Source of the DNA: Nonlabens sp. YIK11
Lineage (GTDB): Bacteria > Bacteroidota > Bacteroidia > Flavobacteriales > Flavobacteriaceae
Length of the DNA: 64,000 nucleotides
NCBI RefSeq assembly: GCF_001413925.1
Contig: NZ_LBMJ01000001.1
Coordinates: 682,001 to 746,000 of the forward strand
Direction of reading: 5' to 3'
Shown: in pieces, positions 59,686-64,000 of the stretch
Position numbering within the stretch: the first letter of the stretch is position 1
How the letters are laid out: every line of letters begins with the position of its first letter
Translations under genes and position numbers: made by a program
Notes under the pieces: model-generated
What the model saw: only the letters and a program-made list of their open reading frames with translations
Databases searched by the model: none
Told to the model about the DNA's origin: nothing

Positions 59686-60783
59686 CTACCCAATCCTCAA
59701 ATCCTTCCAATAGCCATCGGGTTTCAAGCCTACCTTAGTATCTGGATAGATGCGTTCCTGCATTTCCGGCTGGAAAAAGGTGTACGGATAAGGAATATCT
59801 GGCGCGCTGGCATCATTTAACTTCTTCATCAATTCGGCTGGAATATTAAAATCCAGCGCTTTCATATTGGCTTCGATCTGACTCATTTTAGTGGCGCCTA
59901 CAAGGACACTCGCAACACTTGGTTGATTTGCCGTCCAGTTCAGTGCCACGCTCGCCATCGGCTGATTGATTTCCTCACTTACCTCGTGCAGCGCCTTGAC
60001 AATATTCCAGTTGCGCTCATTGTCCTTGGAACTTACCTCGCCACCATTATCGGTAATATGTTTAAGACGACCTTCTACATCACTTTGATCATCAATGCCG
60101 GGTTTGTATTTACCAGAAAGTAATCCGCCACCTAGCGGCGACCACGCCATGATACCAGTGTTCATATCTTGGCACAAATCGATATATTCATGTTCAATCG
60201 TGCGCTGGATCATGGAATATTCCAGCTGCAATGCACTTATAGGTTCATAATTATTGTAACGTGCGATCATCTGCGCCTTGCTGGCGTACCATGCCGGTAC
60301 ATTGGACAACGCATAATGCAAGATTTTGCCTTCACTTACTAAATCATTGAGCGTGCGCATCACTTCTTCTACCGGCGTCATGCGATCCCAACAGTGCATG
60401 ACGTAAAGGTCGATATAGTCGGTTTTGAGTCGTTTTAGGGATTCTTCCAGCGTACGGTGTATGTTTTTACGCGAGTTACCACCACCATTGACGTGACCGT
60501 TGGGACTGGTGTTAAAGGTGAACTTTGTCGCCAAAACGATTTCCTCGCGATTCTTGCGCGCTTGCATAAAATCTCCCAAAAATTCCTCGCTGCTGCCGCC
60601 CGTATACATATCTGCAGTGTCCACAAAATTGCCGCCGTTATCCAGGTAATAATCAAATATCTTTTCGGCGTCTGCTTTCTCATTTCCCCAACCCCATTCT
60701 TTACCAAAGGTCATGGTTCCCAGCGCAAGCCTACTCACGCGCAGTCCCGTATTTCCCAATGTATAGTATCGTTCCAAAGCCAT
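59686..60783 (-). CDS. Aldo/keto reductase
   Basis: 365 residues from the ATG encoding MALERYYTLGNTGLRVS. A longer frame begins at 60840, but those residues come partly from palindrome copy 20 and are not conserved-looking. The NADPH-dependent TIM-barrel enzyme has the catalytic tetrad in FVDTADMYTGG (Asp, Tyr), LATKFTF (Lys) and LYVMHCWD (His). Late cofactor-binding SVLVGATKMSQIEANM is present. Reduces carbonyl compounds; substrate unknown. Confidence 0.9.
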   Translation of the reverse strand: MALERYYTLGNTGLRVSRLALGTMTFGKEWGWGNEKADAEKIFDYYLDNGGNFVDTADMYTGGSSEEFLGDFMQARKNREEIVLATKFTFNTSPNGHVNGGGNSRKNIHRTLEESLKRLKTDYIDLYVMHCWDRMTPVEEVMRTLNDLVSEGKILHYALSNVPAWYASKAQMIARYNNYEPISALQLEYSMIQRTIEHEYIDLCQDMNTGIMAWSPLGGGLLSGKYKPGIDDQSDVEGRLKHITDNGGEVSSKDNERNWNIVKALHEVSEEINQPMASVALNWTANQPSVASVLVGATKMSQIEANMKALDFNIPAELMKKLNDASAPDIPYPYTFFQPEMQERIYPDTKVGLKPDGYWKDLRIG

Positions 60784-60811
60784 AATCTTGTTTTTTGGTT
60801 TAAGATAGTTT

Positions 60812-60827
60812 CGCTTTCGCGAAAGCG
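60812..60827. repeat. Iterated palindrome copy 20 (perfect core)
   Basis: Perfect core in the divergent gap upstream of the aldo/keto reductase gene; left flank TAGTT, right flank GACTA. Confidence 0.95.
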
Positions 60828-60901
60828 GACTAAAAGCCATCTTAAATTTTCAAATCCATCATCGAGGCACGACTGGCTCAATAATTGCTACATTTAAAGC
60901 C

Positions 60902-62359
60902 ATGAAATTGTACCGAAACAGCCTGCGCAACAGGATCTTCTTCTCCATGATCCTGTTGACTCTTATCTCCAGTATTTTGATTGCTGGAATGTCGATCTAC
61001 CAGTTTTCTGAACAAGGGAAAGATTACCATAACAAGCGACTGGAACGTAAGGAAGCAGCGGTGCTGGAGAGTTTCAAATACGAGCTTAGAAAAACGGACT
61101 TTGTGGTCAACACGGCCAACTTGCCCATTATTTTCAGGACTTTGATTTCTGATATAAGCGACATTCATGAGCTGCCCATCAACATGTACGATTTGCGTGG
61201 GAACTTGATCAAGACCAGCAGCAGGGAACTCACTACAGATAGCCTACGCCGCCATATCGATGCAGAAATCCTTAGGGAACTCAAGAACTCTGATTCTGGT
61301 AGATATGTAACGCAGTTTGAGGACCATAATGAAAATTACCGCTCCAGTTATACCTATTTAAAAGACAACCAATTCAAGAATATTGCGATCATTCACTTGC
61401 CATATCTGGAGAACGATGATTTTATAGACTATGAATTGCGAGAGTTTCTATACCGCATAGGTATCGTCTATATTTTGATGATTCTATTTTCCATTTTGAT
61501 CGCTTACGTGTTGTCTAAATACATTACTAAATCCATTAGGGAAATAAGCGAACGCATCAAGAATTTGAGCATTGCTAAACGCAACAAAAAGATTGATGTG
61601 GATGTATCTGGAACTGAAGAAATCAACACACTAGTAGAATCTTACAACGGCATGGTGGATGAGCTGGAAGAAAGTGCGGTCAAGCTGGCGACCAGCGAGA
61701 GAGAACAGGCCTGGCGAGAGATGGCAAAGCAAGTAGCGCACGAGATCAAAAATCCGTTGACGCCCATGCGTTTGACCGTGCAAAGTTTTGAGCGCAGGTT
61801 TGATCCTCAAGATCCAGAAGCAAAGGAAAAACTAGCCGAATACTCCAACTCACTCATTGAACAGATTGATGTGATGAGCAACATTGCAAGTGCCTTCTCT
61901 ACGTATGCCACCATGCCGGCACAGCAGTCTGAAGAGACTAATGTCCCTAAGATCACGCAACTGGCGCTGGACATCTTCAACGATTCACATATAGAATATT
62001 ACGAGGACGCACCAGAGCTGTATGCAATATTTGATCGCACGCAATTGATACGTGTGGTGACTAATCTGGTCAAAAACGCCATACAGGCAGCACATCCAGA
62101 TCGTGATCCTAAAATTATTGTATCAGTAACTCATGATAAAAATAATATCTATCTCAAAGTAACCGATAATGGTACCGGCGTCTCGCCAGAAAATGAGTTC
62201 AAGATCTTTGAGCCTAAGTTCACCACAAAGAATAGCGGTATGGGCTTGGGTCTTGCCATGGTCAAACAAATCGTAGAAAACTTCAATGGGAACATCACCA
62301 TGCAAACGGATTATGGTTACGGCACGACCTTTACCGTTTGCCTGCCTAAAAGTAAATAG
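60902..62359 (+). CDS. NtrY-like sensor histidine kinase
   Basis: 485 residues. Membrane helices lie near 12-34 and 178-200 with a periplasmic sensory region between them. A HAMP domain (about 200-255) is followed by the phosphoacceptor AHEIKNPLTPMR (His about 283) and a HATPase domain with N box LVKNAIQAAHPD, G1 DNGTGV and GLGLAMVKQIVENF. The AHEIKNPLTP wording is typical of NtrY-like kinases. No response regulator lies beside it, so it is an orphan in this window. TACATTTA lies just before the ATG, a weaker -7-like sequence. Confidence 0.9.
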   Translation: MKLYRNSLRNRIFFSMILLTLISSILIAGMSIYQFSEQGKDYHNKRLERKEAAVLESFKYELRKTDFVVNTANLPIIFRTLISDISDIHELPINMYDLRGNLIKTSSRELTTDSLRRHIDAEILRELKNSDSGRYVTQFEDHNENYRSSYTYLKDNQFKNIAIIHLPYLENDDFIDYELREFLYRIGIVYILMILFSILIAYVLSKYITKSIREISERIKNLSIAKRNKKIDVDVSGTEEINTLVESYNGMVDELEESAVKLATSEREQAWREMAKQVAHEIKNPLTPMRLTVQSFERRFDPQDPEAKEKLAEYSNSLIEQIDVMSNIASAFSTYATMPAQQSEETNVPKITQLALDIFNDSHIEYYEDAPELYAIFDRTQLIRVVTNLVKNAIQAAHPDRDPKIIVSVTHDKNNIYLKVTDNGTGVSPENEFKIFEPKFTTKNSGMGLGLAMVKQIVENFNGNITMQTDYGYGTTFTVCLPKSK

Positions 62360-62460
62360 GTAAGTAACACGACAAGAAATCGTGTGGATTTCCTTAAAGC
62401 AGCACTTAATCGCCTGCGATAAAGTCTCAAATCCCAAACACGGAACTCTCAAATTCTCTG

Positions 62461-62468
62461 TATTTTTG
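62461..62468 (+). promoter_or_regulatory. Predicted -7 promoter element of the enoyl-CoA hydratase gene
   Basis: TATTTTTG, 22 nt before the ATG at 62491. Confidence 0.45.
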
Positions 62469-62490
62469 AGAAGAACCAAAATAGAACACC

Positions 62491-63258
62491 ATGAATAACA
62501 TCATCGTTGATATAGAAAACAAGATTGCTACGATAACCATCAATAGGCCTAATAAACTCAATGCGCTCAATAAGGAAACTATTGAAGAATTGGGAACGGC
62601 CTTCGGCGAGTTGGAAGAAAACGAAGATGTACGCGTCATTGTCATGACTGGATCTGGCGAGAAGGCTTTTGTTGCGGGTGCAGATATCTCTGAGTTTGCA
62701 GATTTTGATGAGCTGGAAGGAAAAAAACTAGCCGGTAAAGGTCAGAACGATCTTTTTGATGTGATTGAAAATTGTTCCACTCCAGTAATTGCAGCCGTCA
62801 ATGGCTTTGCTCTTGGTGGTGGACTAGAACTAGCCATGGCAGCGCATTTTAGAGTAGCCAGTGACAATGCGAGGCTAGGCTTGCCAGAAACCTCCTTAGG
62901 CGTCATTCCTGGTTATGGAGGTACGCAGCGTTTGCCACAATTGGTTGGTAAAGGCCGTGCTATGGAAATGGTAATGACGGCAGGAATGATCGATGCCCAC
63001 CAGGCGTTGACGTACGGTCTGGTCAATCATGTGGTCTCGCAGGAAGAACTATTAGACTTTACCTATGGCATCGCCAAAAAAATCATGCGCAACAGCCCTA
63101 TGGCCATTGCCGCGGCCATTGATGCGATTAACGCCGGCTTTGTCGATGGCACTGATGGCTATCAGGTAGAGATCGACAATTTTGGGAGCTGCTTTGGGAC
63201 TGATGAATTTGTGGAAGGAACCACAGCCTTTTTGGAAAAGCGTAAAGCGGAGTTTTAG
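62491..63258 (+). CDS. Enoyl-CoA hydratase/isomerase family protein
   Basis: 255 residues, crotonase fold. The oxyanion-hole segments AGADISEF and AAVNGFALGGGLELAMA are intact, as is LPETSLGVIPGYGGTQRLP with the catalytic Glu position. It hydrates 2-enoyl-CoA in fatty-acid or amino-acid breakdown. The stop is immediately followed by composite palindrome copy 21. Confidence 0.92.
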   Translation: MNNIIVDIENKIATITINRPNKLNALNKETIEELGTAFGELEENEDVRVIVMTGSGEKAFVAGADISEFADFDELEGKKLAGKGQNDLFDVIENCSTPVIAAVNGFALGGGLELAMAAHFRVASDNARLGLPETSLGVIPGYGGTQRLPQLVGKGRAMEMVMTAGMIDAHQALTYGLVNHVVSQEELLDFTYGIAKKIMRNSPMAIAAAIDAINAGFVDGTDGYQVEIDNFGSCFGTDEFVEGTTAFLEKRKAEF

Positions 63259-63298
63259 TTCGCTTTCCTGTCTGCCGACAGGCAGGCGCGAAAGCGAA
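63259..63298. repeat. Composite palindrome copy 21: core split by the same 20-nt insert
   Basis: The same 40 bp as at 51803-51842: TTCGCTTT, then CCTGTCTGCCGACAGGCAGG (63267-63286), then CGCGAAAGCGAA. Identity extends a few bases outside (TTTTAG before, A after). It lies in the gap between converging genes. Confidence 0.95.
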
Positions 63299-63305
63299 AC
63301 ATCCA

Positions 63306-64000
63306 TCAACCCCTAAATAAGAAAAAATCGTCCTTCATATCTTCGATCTTCTCATCCTTGTTGGTGATGATGTATTCAAGAGCTTTTTCGGTAAATTCCA
63401 AGCCTTTTTTTGTTAAGGAGACCACCTGATTTTCTATGGTGATCATATTATTTTGTTCGGCGAGATCGAGTACCGATTTTGCTTTTACTTTGCGCCAATT
63501 GATGTGTTCTTGCAAATGTGAGACATGGCGCTCTTCCAGGCTATCATGATTATTAAGGTGCAATAGGAACGTCAATAGTGAAACTTCTTTGCGCTGTCTG
63601 TTTTGACGTAATAGTATGGCGATCAATCCTTTACTCGGTGCAAACAGATAAATCGCAAAGAATAATATTCCCAAAACCGTGGTGATGGAGCCAGAAATAG
63701 ACGCGTCCAGCCATTTTGCAAACCAATAACCACCGATGGCACTACCAACGCCAAAAAGCAAAGACAACCACAGCATCTTTTTTAAATCTGTGGTCAACAA
63801 ATAGGCCGCAGCGGCTGGTGTGATCATCAAGGCGACCACTAGGATCGCGCCTACCGCATCAAAGGCGGCAACGGTAGTGACAGAGGCCACACTCATCAAA
63901 CCATAATGTAACACCACCGGTGAGAATCCTAGTGCCGATGAAAGTCCTATGTCAAAGGTGCTCAGCTTCAATTCTTTGTAGAAGGCGAGTAAGAGTCCAA
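63306..64000 (-). CDS. Metal-ion ABC transporter permease with C-terminal winged-helix domain (partial)
   Basis: The frame enters from the right edge (GLLLAFYKELKLSTFD), so the N-terminus is missing; a TTG at 63971 is internal. About 230 residues are seen. The first ~120 are the permease of the Mn/Zn/Fe ABC family (MntB/ZnuB-like), with LHYGLMSVASVTTVAAFDAVG and ALMITPAAAAYLLT. The last ~100 are cytoplasmic with a winged-helix character (HINWRKVKAKSVLDLAEQNN, ending VVSLTKKGLEFTEKAL), as in DtxR-like regulators. This fusion links transport with possible metal-dependent regulation. Confidence 0.8.
   Translation of the reverse strand, partial: GLLLAFYKELKLSTFDIGLSSALGFSPVVLHYGLMSVASVTTVAAFDAVGAILVVALMITPAAAAYLLTTDLKKMLWLSLLFGVGSAIGGYWFAKWLDASISGSITTVLGILFFAIYLFAPSKGLIAILLRQNRQRKEVSLLTFLLHLNNHDSLEERHVSHLQEHINWRKVKAKSVLDLAEQNNMITIENQVVSLTKKGLEFTEKALEYIITNKDEKIEDMKDDFFLFRG

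Noticed and set aside
60784..60840. N-terminal extension of the aldo/keto reductase beginning MAFSPLSRKRN
   Set aside because: These residues are produced by palindrome copy 20; the family starts at the later ATG.
62365..62385. CACGA/TCGTG hairpin after the histidine kinase gene
   Set aside because: Five-bp stem without a T-run; too weak to call a terminator.
1..64000. CRISPR array
   Set aside because: The palindrome copies are not regularly spaced by 25-40 nt spacers, lie inside genes, and no cas genes are present.
1..64000. Prophage, insertion sequence or integrative element
   Set aside because: No transposase, integrase, phage structural gene, tRNA attachment site or long terminal inverted repeats found; the zinc-ribbon protein at 32.4 kb alone is not evidence for a phage.

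Overview
The window comes from a member of the Bacteroidota, most likely a marine Flavobacteriaceae of moderate G+C (possibly Nonlabens-like; genus is a guess). The evidence is a Bat (batB-C-D-E) operon, DUF3078 and DUF2480 proteins, CarboxypepD-type TonB receptors, a DUF5689 surface lipoprotein, a type IX secretion (T9SS) C-terminal sorting domain, many short lipoproteins, and TAnnTTTG -7 promoter elements instead of sigma70-like boxes. The sequence is almost entirely ordinary chromosomal coding DNA. I see no prophage, transposase, CRISPR array, rRNA or tRNA.

Layout. 0-4.6 kb: end of a TonB-plug-like ORF, then the bat operon. 4.7-8.2 kb: two SulP anion transporters. 8.2-12 kb: secreted protein, CvpA, hemC-hemA, and a divergent AraC regulator. 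12.9-22.7 kb: ABC ATPase plus membrane partner, envelope proteins, a pair of small membrane proteins, an HDAC-family deacetylase, hflX, an AsmA-like protein and two DUF3078 proteins. 22.7-31.2 kb: suf Fe-S cluster locus (sufA-sufB-[2 lipoproteins]-sufC-sufD // sufS-[META lipoprotein]-sufE-sufT-DUF2480). 31.3-33.5 kb: thiL, a zinc-ribbon protein and an alpha/beta hydrolase. 33.6-43.4 kb: an AT-rich T9SS cargo protein and a surface locus of TonB receptor + DUF5689 lipoprotein flanked by two secreted-type nuclease/phosphatase genes. 43.4-51.7 kb: yraN, LD-carboxypeptidase, paired lipoproteins, metG, a frame-broken TlpA-like lipoprotein gene, small membrane proteins and a pirin. 51.8-54.3 kb: TPP riboswitch and a TonB receptor, presumably for thiamine. 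54.4-64 kb: greA-HIT-ankyrin operon, bacilliredoxin, plsC, acyl-ACP desaturase, aldo/keto reductase, NtrY-like kinase, enoyl-CoA hydratase and a metal-ABC permease with a winged-helix tail that runs off the right edge.

The most unusual signal is not a gene. A 16-20 bp perfect palindrome, consensus TTCGCTTTCGCGAAAGCGAA, occurs 21 times, about once per 3 kb: 15 perfect 16-bp cores, four with 14 or 15 of the 16 bases, and two split by an identical 20-nt insert. Eleven copies lie inside genes, where eight are read as Ala-Phe-Ala-Lys-Ala, and ten lie between genes. This density resembles cyanobacterial HIP1 or the DNA-uptake sequences of Pasteurellaceae and Neisseria more than ordinary REP elements. 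I do not know of an established function for it.

Functional links: ThiL makes TPP, and the TPP riboswitch at 51.9 kb would shut down the receptor that supplies thiamine. HemA and HemC begin tetrapyrrole synthesis, and the suf locus supplies Fe-S clusters. The TonB/DUF5689/nuclease locus looks like a nucleic-acid or phosphate-ester scavenging system.
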